The translations under genes were made by a program, and so were the position numbers. 49,058 bases of DNA from an uncultured Mycoplasmatota bacterium (GTDB lineage Bacteria; Bacillota_I; Bacilli_A; RF39; UBA660), in NCBI GenBank assembly GCA_900546275.1, contig URCH01000008.1, positions 1-49,058 on the forward strand. Reading direction: 5' to 3'. The notes beneath the pieces were generated by a model. The model was not told where the DNA came from, made no database searches, and saw only the letters and a program-made list of their open reading frames with translations. Position 1 is the stretch's first letter. The number at the start of each line of letters is the position of its first letter. Positions 7,152 to 15,323 of this stretch are shown here, one piece after another.

Positions 7152-8081
7152 ATGTTTAAATATAGTGATAATAATAAAAGATATCATACTTTGGATTATT
7201 TTTATAGAAAAAAATTTGGATGTAAGGTATTTAAGGTAAGTTTAGATGCAGGTTTTACATGCCCAAATATAGATGGAAAAGTTGGTACTAAGGGTTGTAT
7301 TTATTGTTCAAATAAAGGTAGTGGTGAATTTGCAGGTAATAAAAATGAAGATCTAGTTGTCCAATTTGAAACAATTAAAAATTTATTACTTAAAAAGTGG
7401 CCTAATAGTAAATATATAGGATATTTTCAAGCTCATACTAATACATATGCTCCTGTAAATGTTTTAAAGGAAAAATATGAAACTATTTTAAAACTAGATA
7501 ACGTTGTAGGTCTTAATATAGCTACAAGACCAGATTCAATTGATGATGAATGTTTAGATTATTTAGAAGAACTAAGTAAAAAAACTTTTTTAACTGTAGA
7601 ACTTGGTTTACAAACTATTCATGAAAGTACAAGTAAATTAATAAATAGATGTCATAGCTTAGATACTTTTAAAGAAATGGTATTAAAACTTAGAGAAAGA
7701 AATATTAATGTAGTTGTTCATATAATTAATGGTCTTCCTTATGAAACAAAAGAAATGATGATTGAAACTGTAAAATATATTAATAAATTAGATATAAATG
7801 GAGTCAAAATACATATGTTGCACATATTAAAAAACACACAATTAGAAAAATTGTATGAAGAAGAAAAATTTCATGTATTAACTAAAGAAGAATATATAGA
7901 TATCGTATGTGAACAATTAACTTATTTAAGACCAGAAATTGTTATTAATAGAATAACTGGTGATCCTAAAAAAGAGGATTTAATTGAACCAAACTGGTTA
8001 ATTAAAAAATTTTGTGTATTAAATGATATAGATAAAGAAATGAAAAAAAGAGATATTTATCAAGGAGAAAGGAGTAAATAA
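7152..8081 (+). CDS. ytqA: YtqA/YhcC-type radical SAM protein
   Basis: A radical S-adenosylmethionine enzyme of the TIGR01212 family (YhcC in E. coli, YtqA in Bacillus). The cluster-binding motif is an unusual CxxxxxxxxxCxxC arrangement near residues 35-55 (FTCPNIDGKVGTKGCIYC), as this family has. A second family stretch is GYFQAHTNTYAP, and ATRPDS and VELGLQT lie along the barrel. The molecular reaction is not settled in the family. A GTG at 7143 is in frame, but the ATG at 7152 is better placed after GGAAGTGAG, giving 309 residues. The gene is monocistronic with an extended -10 promoter and a terminator right after the stop. Confidence 0.85.
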   Translation: MFKYSDNNKRYHTLDYFYRKKFGCKVFKVSLDAGFTCPNIDGKVGTKGCIYCSNKGSGEFAGNKNEDLVVQFETIKNLLLKKWPNSKYIGYFQAHTNTYAPVNVLKEKYETILKLDNVVGLNIATRPDSIDDECLDYLEELSKKTFLTVELGLQTIHESTSKLINRCHSLDTFKEMVLKLRERNINVVVHIINGLPYETKEMMIETVKYINKLDINGVKIHMLHILKNTQLEKLYEEEKFHVLTKEEYIDIVCEQLTYLRPEIVINRITGDPKKEDLIEPNWLIKKFCVLNDIDKEMKKRDIYQGERSK

Positions 8082-8092
8082 CTACTCCTTTT
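8068..8092 (+). terminator. intrinsic terminator after ytqA
   Basis: AAGGAGTA (8069-8076) pairs with TACTCCTT (8083-8090), followed by a short T run. It overlaps the final codons of the gene and lies at the convergent junction with the next minus-strand gene. Confidence 0.6.
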
Positions 8093-8097
8093 GCATT

Positions 8098-8682
8098 TTA
8101 AAAATTATAACTATAAATATTTCCCTCTATATCTATAAATATTGGACCATTAACTCCTGAAAATTCATTCCCAAAAGTTCCTTCAACAATTGATACAATA
8201 TTTTTTAAATTATATATATTATTTTCTATTTTGATTGAATCACTATTTTCTACTTCTATTTCAGCAGAGCTTACTGTACCATCATATTTTATAAAAAACA
8301 ATGTTTTTCTTTCATCTTGACCTGAATTAATCAAATAAAAACTTAAAACTTGCTCAGCAATTTTTTTATTACTATTTTCTTTCTCATATTTTATATATAA
8401 AGTTCCATTTTTATCCAATCTAACTTCATACCACTGAGAAATTATTTTACTATTTATAGTTGAAACATTATATTTATAATCATCATACTTTTCATTCATT
8501 TTTAATTTTAGATTGTTTGAAAAATTACTATATAATTTTTCTACTTGAAAACTATTGTTATTTCCATTTAAAAATTTATCATAAGATATAAAACCTATGC
8601 ATCCTACTAATAATACTATTAATGATATGATTAATACTATTACACCTGCACTAATCTTTTTTTCACTTTTAACCTCATTCAT
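8098..8682 (-). CDS. membrane-anchored extracytoplasmic protein, unknown
   Basis: The 194-residue product has a short basic cytosolic N-terminus, one strong membrane helix at about residues 12-32 (GVIVLIISLIVLLVGCIGFI), then a hydrophilic outer domain rich in Asn, Ser, Lys and beta-strand patterns. There is no lipobox in the usual place. The Cys inside the membrane helix is followed by Ile, which does not fit a lipoprotein. I do not recognise the outer domain. The start is ATG with AGGAGTG upstream. It is convergent with ytqA and separated from the HerA-like gene by an inverted repeat. Confidence 0.65.
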   Translation of the reverse strand: MNEVKSEKKISAGVIVLIISLIVLLVGCIGFISYDKFLNGNNNSFQVEKLYSNFSNNLKLKMNEKYDDYKYNVSTINSKIISQWYEVRLDKNGTLYIKYEKENSNKKIAEQVLSFYLINSGQDERKTLFFIKYDGTVSSAEIEVENSDSIKIENNIYNLKNIVSIVEGTFGNEFSGVNGPIFIDIEGNIYSYNF

Positions 8683-8734
8683 TCTTTCACTCCTATTCTA
8701 TAATAAAGTTTACACTACACCTAACTAATTATCA

Positions 8735-8796
8735 ATGAATAATGCTATATCCATTAACTTTCTTCTAAGATACAAAATATGATAGCATTATATTCA
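8735..8796. repeat. long-loop inverted repeat between two genes
   Basis: TGAATAATGCTAT (8735-8747) pairs with ATAGCATTATATTCA (8782-8796) apart from a small bulge, giving a hairpin with a 34-base loop. There is no following T run, so it is not a typical terminator. It may be an RNA-stabilising hairpin at the 3' end of the HerA-like transcript. Confidence 0.4.
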
Positions 8797-8802
8797 TATA
8801 AA

Positions 8803-10572
8803 CTACTTCTTTTCTAAAAACCAAGTATTTGTTATATCACAACTTTCACTAGTAGGTGCTGGCGAAGGCATATCAAATTTTACAAGTACTGGTATTTTAA
8901 ATGCACTACCAAATGCAATACAATTTCCAGGTTGTAGTATCCTTATTTTTTCCACAGTTTCTGTTGTTATATTTGGAACCATTTCTTGTATATAACTTAT
9001 ATCTTTTGGATGTAACATTTTAAATATCAAGAAATTGCTACATTGTGACAAAGAGGTTTCAGATAATTCACTAGGTCTTTGAGATATAAGTCCAAGCATT
9101 ACCCCATACTTTCTTCCCTCTTTTGTTATTCTATCAAATATATTATATCCTAATATATTTATGTCATTATCATTTTGAACATATCTATGTGCTTCTTCTA
9201 GAACAATATGAAATGGTAATGATGTTTTTTGATCATTATCTTTTGAATAATTAAATAACATCTTTGAATATATTTTAGTTAATGCTTTAGCAAATCTATC
9301 ATCTACATAATTTATATTAAAATTAATTAATTGTGCTTTTCTATTGTTAGGAGCAGATAAAAGTTCTTTAATATATGCTTCTTCCGTTATAAAATTATCA
9401 TATTCAAAAAATTTACTGTAATCACTATTTATCAATGAATGTAATCTAACTTTTAATATATTTACCTCATCAAATATTTTATCACTTTTTAGTATTCCTT
9501 CTGATATTAAAGCAAAATCAAAAGCTTCTTTTAAATCTTTTAAAGTATATTTAAATGATTTATCTGGCATTTTCAATTCTAAAGAATCATCCAAAAATTT
9601 TTCTATAAAACTTACTAAAAGTTCCATTTCTCTCATTTTACCTGATGAATCAATTAGTAAACATTGTTTTAAGCTTCTAACATAACCTGGTTGAAATACT
9701 TTTGTTTCTAAATTTAATTCTGAAGTATTATAACGAGTTAATACTGAAAAAATTTGATCTCTTATTTGAGTTGATTGTCTTCCGCTTGATAAGATTTCTA
9801 ATATAGCTCTAGCTATAATATCATTTTTATGTTTTAAAACTACACTTTCTTCTCTACCAAATATGGTAACTAGTTTTAAGGCTTTTTCTATTATTGGTAT
9901 TTGACTCGGTTTTTCCACACCTAAAAGTATTGCAATATCATCTGTATCAAGCAACCATATTGGTATTCTAAGCAATTCTGTATCTGAGTTAACATTTGTT
10001 GTATATGCTTTAAAATTTATTTCTGGAACTTTTTTATGTAAATCTTTAAATGCATTATGATATTCACCATATGCATCAAAAACAAATATACTTGCTCTAT
10101 ATGGAATCATTTTTTCTTTTGAAAATAAGTTTTGAAAAATACGAGCTATACTGCAAGATTTACCACTTCCTGTTGCGCCAAATATAGCAAAGTGGTTACT
10201 AAAAAAAGAATTAACATCCATTCCTATTTTAACATTTTCATAAATAGGACTTTCTCCAATGTATAAATGTCTATCTTCTTCATAATTATTTATTCCAATA
10301 ATTAAAGGTGCTTTCTCTTTTGAAATTAATTTAACCTTAGCTGAAAAAGCAGGTTTTGACATTATACCAAACACAAATTTATCATCTATTAATTCACCAA
10401 GTAATGATATTATTGCATTATTACCTTTAATATCAATTATCTCACCTACAAATTTTTTATCATCATCTTCCATTATTACATAAAGATTTATTAAATTATG
10501 GATTTTATTTATATCGACTTTTAAATCTATAATTATTTTATTTCCATCTGTTGAAATAATATTTCCTAACAT
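8803..10572 (-). CDS. HerA-like hexameric ATPase (DUF87 type)
   Basis: This 589-residue protein has an N-terminal beta-barrel segment and a FtsK/HerA-fold ATPase domain. The Walker A loop is GATGSGKS near residue 137, the Walker B region is FHIVLEEAHRYV near residue 465, and a sensor region follows (GLISQRPSELSETSLSQCSN). HerA proteins pump DNA or cooperate with NurA-type nucleases in end resection or defence; no NurA-like or other nuclease partner lies next to it here. Start at ATG 10572 is preferred to the in-frame GTG at 10581 because AGGTGAGG lies just before it. The next gene upstream is yqeH, 51 bp away on the same strand. Role uncertain: DNA translocation is the safest statement. Confidence 0.82.
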   Translation of the reverse strand: MLGNIISTDGNKIIIDLKVDINKIHNLINLYVIMEDDDKKFVGEIIDIKGNNAIISLLGELIDDKFVFGIMSKPAFSAKVKLISKEKAPLIIGINNYEEDRHLYIGESPIYENVKIGMDVNSFFSNHFAIFGATGSGKSCSIARIFQNLFSKEKMIPYRASIFVFDAYGEYHNAFKDLHKKVPEINFKAYTTNVNSDTELLRIPIWLLDTDDIAILLGVEKPSQIPIIEKALKLVTIFGREESVVLKHKNDIIARAILEILSSGRQSTQIRDQIFSVLTRYNTSELNLETKVFQPGYVRSLKQCLLIDSSGKMREMELLVSFIEKFLDDSLELKMPDKSFKYTLKDLKEAFDFALISEGILKSDKIFDEVNILKVRLHSLINSDYSKFFEYDNFITEEAYIKELLSAPNNRKAQLINFNINYVDDRFAKALTKIYSKMLFNYSKDNDQKTSLPFHIVLEEAHRYVQNDNDINILGYNIFDRITKEGRKYGVMLGLISQRPSELSETSLSQCSNFLIFKMLHPKDISYIQEMVPNITTETVEKIRILQPGNCIAFGSAFKIPVLVKFDMPSPAPTSESCDITNTWFLEKK

Positions 10573-10622
10573 AATCCTCACCTATTATAAATTATACATT
10601 TTTTTTTAGTAAAAAAAAAGAG

Positions 10623-11603
10623 TTAAATTAAACTTTCTCTTATATAAGTTTTAACTCCCTTTAAAACATATATTTTTAATGAACAATTTGTTGTGACTTT
10701 TATAAATCCAAGCCCATTTATAACTATATCTTCGCCACTTTTAACATTATATTCTTTACATTCTAAATCATTTAATTTTTCAGTTTTATAAAATCTTTCT
10801 ATATTAAATAGATTTGACATAAAAATAGTAATATTTGAATCTGTGATACTATCAATTCTTAATATATTATCCATTATTAATGTTGTTTGTTTCTTTAATT
10901 GATAAGTGATCGGTTTTATTTCTTTTTTAGGAAGTAATTTTTTTATTTCTTTTTTATCTAAGTAATTAATTATATTTCCATCATCTAATATACCTGGTGT
11001 ATCTATAAGTGTTAATGAATCATTAATTTTCACCTTTATTAAATCAACAGTGGTATTAGGAAGTAAACTTGTTGTTATTTTTGTTTCATTTGATGAATAA
11101 TTATATATTATTTTATTTATCATAGATGATTTTCCTGAATTTGTATATCCAACTACATATACATCATTTGATTTTTTATATAAATTAATTTTTTCATACA
11201 ATGAATCAAAATTATAGTTTTTATTACTGCTTATTACTACAACATCTTTTACATTTTTAATATTTTTAATATAATTAATTAATTTTTCATCTTTAACTGA
11301 TTTTGGTAGCAAATCTCTTTTTGTTAATATTACTATTTTATCATTTGTAATATTTTTGATTATTTTTTCATATTCATTTACATTTAACAAATCTATTACT
11401 AATAACACTAAGTCTTTTGTTGAATCTATTTTTTTTAATATTTGAATAAATTCACTATTTTGCTTTATTACTTCTTTATATTCATTATAGTTTATTATTC
11501 TAAAACATCTTTCACATAAACTAGATGTAATATTTTTTGTAAACCCTAATTCTTTTGAATTAGTATTTTGAAGAGTAACTCCACAGCCTGTGCACTTATT
11601 CAT
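10623..11603 (-). CDS. yqeH: circularly permuted ribosome-assembly GTPase YqeH
   Basis: YqeH is a GTPase needed for assembly of the 30S ribosomal subunit. The 326-residue product starts with a zinc finger (CTGCG near residue 4, CERC near residue 29), followed by the permuted order of GTPase motifs: G4 (TKRDLLPK), then G1 (GYTNSGKSS), then G3 (DTPG). The C-terminal domain follows. It is about 40 residues shorter than the Bacillus protein. The start overlaps the end of yqeG by eight bases, the same pair order as in Bacillus, so the two are co-translated. The following Bacillus operon genes (aroE, yqeI, nadD) are absent here. Confidence 0.92.
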   Translation of the reverse strand: MNKCTGCGVTLQNTNSKELGFTKNITSSLCERCFRIINYNEYKEVIKQNSEFIQILKKIDSTKDLVLLVIDLLNVNEYEKIIKNITNDKIVILTKRDLLPKSVKDEKLINYIKNIKNVKDVVVISSNKNYNFDSLYEKINLYKKSNDVYVVGYTNSGKSSMINKIIYNYSSNETKITTSLLPNTTVDLIKVKINDSLTLIDTPGILDDGNIINYLDKKEIKKLLPKKEIKPITYQLKKQTTLIMDNILRIDSITDSNITIFMSNLFNIERFYKTEKLNDLECKEYNVKSGEDIVINGLGFIKVTTNCSLKIYVLKGVKTYIRESLI

Positions 11604-12117
11604 AATATCTTCCTCTTATAAATAATTCTTTTTGTTCTAATTTTTTTATTATTTTTTTCTCTCTAAATCTATTAAATTTAGTCCAAATAAAATCTATTGG
11701 ACTTATAGGATTAACAAGTATTGTTGTTATTCCTATGTTATTACCACCTACTATATCTGTAAGTATTTGATCTCCTATGATTGCAATTTCACTTATTGAA
11801 TAATCATATTCTTTTAATACTTGTAAAAACTTTTTAGGATGAGGTTTATGTGCAGAAGCAGCACAATCTACATCTAATGCATCTTTAAAAGGTTTAACTC
11901 TTTTTTTAGGACTATTTGAAAATATTATAACTTTAAATCCTTTTTCTTTTAAATCGCTAAAAAACTTCTTTGTTTTCTTACTTGGTGTTTTCATTTTTAC
12001 AGGTGTTATTGTATTATCTAAATCAAATAAAAGACATTTTATTCCCCTTTTTATAAGTTTATCATAATCAATAGCATATATACTTTTTTGATACATATCT
12101 GGAATATATTTTTCCAT
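11596..12117 (-). CDS. yqeG: HAD-superfamily phosphatase YqeG
   Basis: This 173-residue HAD subfamily IIIA phosphatase matches YqeG. HAD motif I is LFDLDNTITP, motif II is IIFSNSP, the conserved Lys lies in AHKPHPKKF and motif IV is IIGDQILTDI. The physiological substrate is not established in Firmicutes; related proteins act on phosphatidylglycerophosphate, so a lipid or small phosphoester is possible. The ATG follows a GAGGTGG ribosome binding site. It is first in the yqeG-yqeH unit with a well-formed promoter at 12142-12170. Confidence 0.9.
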   Translation of the reverse strand: MEKYIPDMYQKSIYAIDYDKLIKRGIKCLLFDLDNTITPVKMKTPSKKTKKFFSDLKEKGFKVIIFSNSPKKRVKPFKDALDVDCAASAHKPHPKKFLQVLKEYDYSISEIAIIGDQILTDIVGGNNIGITTILVNPISPIDFIWTKFNRFREKKIIKKLEQKELFIRGRYYE

Positions 12118-12141
12118 AGTTCCACCTCACTACTAAATTAC

Positions 12142-12170
12142 ATTTTAACATATATTTATTTTGTTTACAA
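12142..12170 (-). promoter_or_regulatory. vegetative promoter of yqeG-yqeH
   Basis: Minus strand: TTGTAA (12165-12170), 17-bp spacer, TAAAAT (12142-12147) preceded by TGT. It lies 25 bases upstream of the yqeG start codon, with the ribosome binding site between. Confidence 0.6.
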
Positions 12171-12202
12171 TTTTATTTCATTTATTTTACAATTTAATAT
12201 TT

Positions 12203-12228
12203 TAAAAAAAAGTAGATTTTTATCTACT
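12203..12228 (-). terminator. intrinsic terminator after the D,D-carboxypeptidase
   Basis: AGTAGAT (12211-12217) and ATCTACT (12222-12228) form a perfect stem with a four-base loop, followed on the minus strand by a U run from the A tract at 12204-12210. A second copy of the ATCTACT arm occurs at 12238-12244 over the stop codon. Confidence 0.75.
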
Positions 12229-12242
12229 CAAATTTTTATCTA

Positions 12243-13388
12243 CTAAATATTTCCTGTAAAAATATCTTTTATATTTCTTAAATAAAATTCAAATACATTT
12301 GCTTTTTCTACATCTTCTTTTACTGTTACTTCTACTTCTCTTACATTATTATCTTCTTTTATTTTTAATATACCTACTTTATCTCCAACTTTTATAGGTG
12401 CGGATAAAGTATCTAGTTTTAATTCAAACGTTGCATTTTTTTTAGGTTCTGTTTTTTTATTTAAAAATGTTACGCTTTCTTTAGGGACTATCTCTATATA
12501 TTCTTTTTTACCTTTTAGTATTTTTACTTTATCAAGTATTCTATCATTAGATAATATTTCTTCCGTTTCATATTGCGCGAATGAATAATCCAACATTTCG
12601 GTTACTTCTTTATTTCTAGTTTTACTGTCTGGTTCTCCCATTACAACTGCAATTATTCTCATGCCATTTTTCTTAGCTGTTGCAGTTAAACAATATCCAG
12701 CTTCTTTTGTATAACCGGTCTTAAGTCCATCAACACCACTATAAAATCTTACAAGTTTGTTAGTATTAACAAGCCAAATTTTTCTATCAGTATTTTGTCT
12801 TAAATAGTCTTCATAAATTGATGTATATTCAAACAATTTTTCATGTTTTACTAATTCACGCGCAATTATAGATATGTCATATGCACTTGAATAATGATTT
12901 GCATCGTGTAACCCATGACAATTTTTAAAATTTGTATTAGTAAGTCCTAGTTCTTGTGCTCTTTTATTCATCATATCAACAAACATGTCTTCAGTACCAG
13001 CTATTTTTTCTGCAAGAGCAACCACTGCGTCATTACCACTTGCAACAGCAATACCTTTAAATAAATCAGAAACACTCATTTGTTCATTTGTTTCTAACAA
13101 AATTTGACTTCCTCCCATGGATGAAGCATTAGCAGAAACGGTAACCATCTCATCCCATTTTATAATTCCTTTATCTATACTTTCAAGTATTATTAACATA
13201 CTCATCATTTTAGTCATAGACGCAGGAAAATTTTTTTCATGTTCATTTTTCTCAAATAAAACTTCTCCTGTACTAGCTTCTATCAAAATTGCTGATTGTG
13301 CACTTTCAGCTAGTTTTAATTCTTCAGCTTTAGCATAATATGGAAATATTGAACATAATAATATTAAAACAGCAAAAATCTTTTTCAT
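12243..13388 (-). CDS. dacF: D-alanyl-D-alanine carboxypeptidase (PBP5/DacF type)
   Basis: A 381-residue penicillin-binding carboxypeptidase that removes the terminal D-Ala from peptidoglycan stem peptides outside the membrane. It has a cleavable signal peptide (residues 1-21, ending YYAKAEE). The three active-site motifs are SMTK (in PASMTKMM), SGN (VASGNDAV) and KTG (GLKTGYT). The PBP5-type C-terminal beta domain follows and ends with an amphipathic helix. DacF is a guess among the paralogues: in Bacillus dacF sits next to spoIIA, but here the sporulation cluster is 8.5 kb away. The ATG has GAGGTGG upstream. Its promoter shares bases with the divergent tRNA promoter. Confidence 0.88.
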   Translation of the reverse strand: MKKIFAVLILLCSIFPYYAKAEELKLAESAQSAILIEASTGEVLFEKNEHEKNFPASMTKMMSMLIILESIDKGIIKWDEMVTVSANASSMGGSQILLETNEQMSVSDLFKGIAVASGNDAVVALAEKIAGTEDMFVDMMNKRAQELGLTNTNFKNCHGLHDANHYSSAYDISIIARELVKHEKLFEYTSIYEDYLRQNTDRKIWLVNTNKLVRFYSGVDGLKTGYTKEAGYCLTATAKKNGMRIIAVVMGEPDSKTRNKEVTEMLDYSFAQYETEEILSNDRILDKVKILKGKKEYIEIVPKESVTFLNKKTEPKKNATFELKLDTLSAPIKVGDKVGILKIKEDNNVREVEVTVKEDVEKANVFEFYLRNIKDIFTGNI

Positions 13389-13429
13389 TAATCCACCTCT
13401 AATAAAAAATATGTAGAAATAAATTTTTT

Positions 13430-13458
13430 ATTCTAAATAATGATTTTAGTATTTACAA
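13430..13458 (-). promoter_or_regulatory. promoter of the D,D-carboxypeptidase gene
   Basis: Minus strand: TTGTAA (13453-13458), 17-bp spacer, TAGAAT (13430-13435). The -35 hexamer overlaps the -35 hexamer of the divergent tRNA promoter, so the two may compete for polymerase. Confidence 0.5.
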
Positions 13459-13480
13459 AAAATTATTTATTGTGTATAAT
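13452..13480 (+). promoter_or_regulatory. strong promoter of tRNA-Gly
   Basis: TTTACA (13452-13457), 17-bp spacer, TATAAT (13475-13480). It lies 11 bases before the 5' end of the tRNA, as expected for a direct tRNA promoter. Confidence 0.75.
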
Positions 13481-13491
13481 TTAATACAGTT

Positions 13492-13565
13492 GCAGGTGTG
13501 GTTCAATGGTAGAATGCGACCTTGCCAAGGTTGAGACGCGAGTCCGATTCTCGTCACTTGCTCCA
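13492..13565 (+). tRNA. tRNA-Gly, anticodon GCC
   Basis: A 74-base cloverleaf can be folded by eye. Acceptor arm GCAGGTG pairs with CACTTGC (one G-U), the D loop contains GGTTCAATGGTAGA, the anticodon arm is CGACC-TTGCCAA-GGTTG with anticodon GCC, and the T arm is GCGAG-TCCGATTC-TCGTC. The 3' CCA is encoded. A phage-type integrase remnant lies immediately downstream and is read towards it, so the 3' end of this tRNA was probably used as an integration site. Confidence 0.93.
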
Positions 13566-13639
13566 TTTATGGTAAAAACAGCCTAAAAAAGCCAAAATTG
13601 AGGATGTTTTTATATAAACTCTCTGTGTTGTTCTTTTTG

Positions 13640-13840
13640 TCAATGAAACAACCGTATGAAATCCAAGGTTTTTATAACCTTTTTTTCATGCACTTTTGTA
13701 GCATGAGTATATACATTTAAAGTTATATTAGAATCTGAATGACCTAATCGACGTGAAACTTCTTTTATCATTAATTTTTTCTCAACTAACATTGTTGCAT
13801 GAGAATGCATAAATTCGTGTAATTTAATAGGTTTTATATT
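13640..13840 (-). pseudogene. C-terminal stub of a tyrosine integrase
   Basis: I read 66 in-frame codons ending in TGA at 13640-13642. They match the C-terminal catalytic domain of phage/ICE tyrosine recombinases: LHEFMHSHATMLVEKKL corresponds to the usual HxLRHxHAT box, and EVSRRLGHSDSNITLNVYTH carries the LGHS box and the nucleophilic Tyr. In the first box the catalytic Arg appears as Met. The 5' part of the gene is missing because the ISL3 element begins at 13841. The stub is read towards the adjacent tRNA-Gly, the standard arrangement for an element integrated in a tRNA gene. It is too short for a gene caller and is clearly non-functional. Confidence 0.82.
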
Positions 13841-13927
13841 GGTTCAATGTCAAGTAGTGTTGGTGGAACCAAAAACTAATGATAAATGAATCGGTAAGAG
13901 GACTAAAAATTTAGTTCTCTTTTCTTA

Positions 13928-13961
13928 TGCTTTAATAGGATTGTATAATCCTATTAAAGCA
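13928..13961. repeat. perfect palindrome at the end of the copy 1 transposase
   Basis: A 15-bp perfect inverted repeat (TGCTTTAATAGGATT and its complement) around a four-base loop. It overlaps the last codon and stop of the broken transposase. A second hairpin (GAGGACTAAA/TTTAGTTCTC) lies next to it at 13899-13919, where copy 2 has an unrelated hairpin after its transposase, so a hairpin at this place is kept though its sequence is not. Confidence 0.6.
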
Positions 13962-15211
13962 TAATTCTAGCTTTTAAATGTTTAAATTTTCTATAACCAC
14001 AAGCAGTATGTTTAATTTGTTTAATTAAATTATTAGTACCTTCAACAATTCCGTTAGAATATTAATAATCAAATGCATTTAAAATATATTCTTTCATGTT
14101 TTTAAGTGTTTTAAGAGCTTTTTTCATATATTTAGATATTTTGAAATTTTTACCATTAATAATACTTAAGAATATATCCTTATTTTTAGTATCAATTGAA
14201 TATAAAATAGATTGATATATTTGATAAGTTTCATATAATTCTTCATTAGTATTTAATAAATAAGAAACAATATCATATTGTGACATTTTTTTCTTAAAAC
14301 ATTTTTGGTATTTCTTATTATTTTTATCAAGTTCACGTTTATCTTTTAAAATTAATTTCCAGTATTTTTTAAGTTTAGTATAATTAGGATTAGATTTAAT
14401 ACATAATTTAATTCTAGTCTTATCTAAAGCGTTTCTAACTTGAATAACAATATGAAATCTATCAGGAATAAGAATGGCATTTCTAAATAGAGAATGCATT
14501 AGTTCATAATAAGGTTTATATAAATCTAAAGTAATAAATTTAACATTATCTCTTTCTTTTTTTAGGATAATTTCTAAAGTATTTATCAATATCTAAGGAC
14601 TTTCTACTATTATTAATATCAAAAATGTTTTTATTAGTTTGATTAACAATAATAAAAGCTAATTTAGAGATAGTATCTTTAGTAGCACTGAATTCATCAA
14701 TACCAAATATTTCAGGTAATAACCCATTATTTTTAACAATAGTATCGTTAGAAATTTCATCTAGAATTCTATTAGTAGAATTAGTAGAAACATTATTTCT
14801 AATAGAAATATCTTTTTCAGAACCTTTATTCATTAAATCTAAAATAATAGATAACCTAGTATCATTAGAAATTTGTTTATGAAAGTCAACTACATTAGTA
14901 GTAGCAATAAAGGTTCTATTACAATTCTTACAAAAGAATCTTTGTTTATCTAAAAGTAGAATAGTATTATAATTAGCAACTTTTGTAACTTTGATTTTAC
15001 AATTTCTTTTAAAATTCCATTTTATAACATCATCAAAACCTTTATTAACGCAGCCACAGCGATGACAATACTCTGGAGTATAAGTAAGATAGCCATGAAA
15101 TATTTTAGTTTTAATACCTTTTATTTCTTTAATTTCTAAACAATCATCATAAAAATAAATATTTTCATCTTCAATATTTAATATTTTTTTAGTATAATCA
15201 GTATGAGTCAT
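13954..15211 (-). pseudogene. ISL3-family transposase, frameshifted and interrupted
   Basis: The reading frame is split. The first part (14546-15211) carries the N-terminal zinc-binding region (CHRCGC, CKNC) and the first catalytic Asp (IDEFSATK). The second part (14062-14589) is in another frame and carries the second Asp (LDLYKPYYELM). After an in-frame TAA at 14062 the last part (13957-14061) continues with the catalytic Glu (GIVEGTNNLIK). So there is at least one frameshift near 14546-14589 and one nonsense codon. By eye only about half of the residues match the intact transposase of copy 2, so this is a related element and not a recent duplicate. Confidence 0.88.
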
Positions 15212-15323
15212 ATTAATCAGATCCTTTCAATGTTTTATTAGTCAATTACATTGTATCATGAGTTTCTGATATGACTCTTTTTTATTAACTAAAAATAGTG
15301 TCAGTGATTTTTTCTCACCAACA

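Noticed and set aside
13554..13840. Longer integrase reading continuing into the tRNA
   Set aside because: Careful framing shows the integrase stub ends in TGA at 13640-13642; the longer reading came from a slip in a run of A residues.
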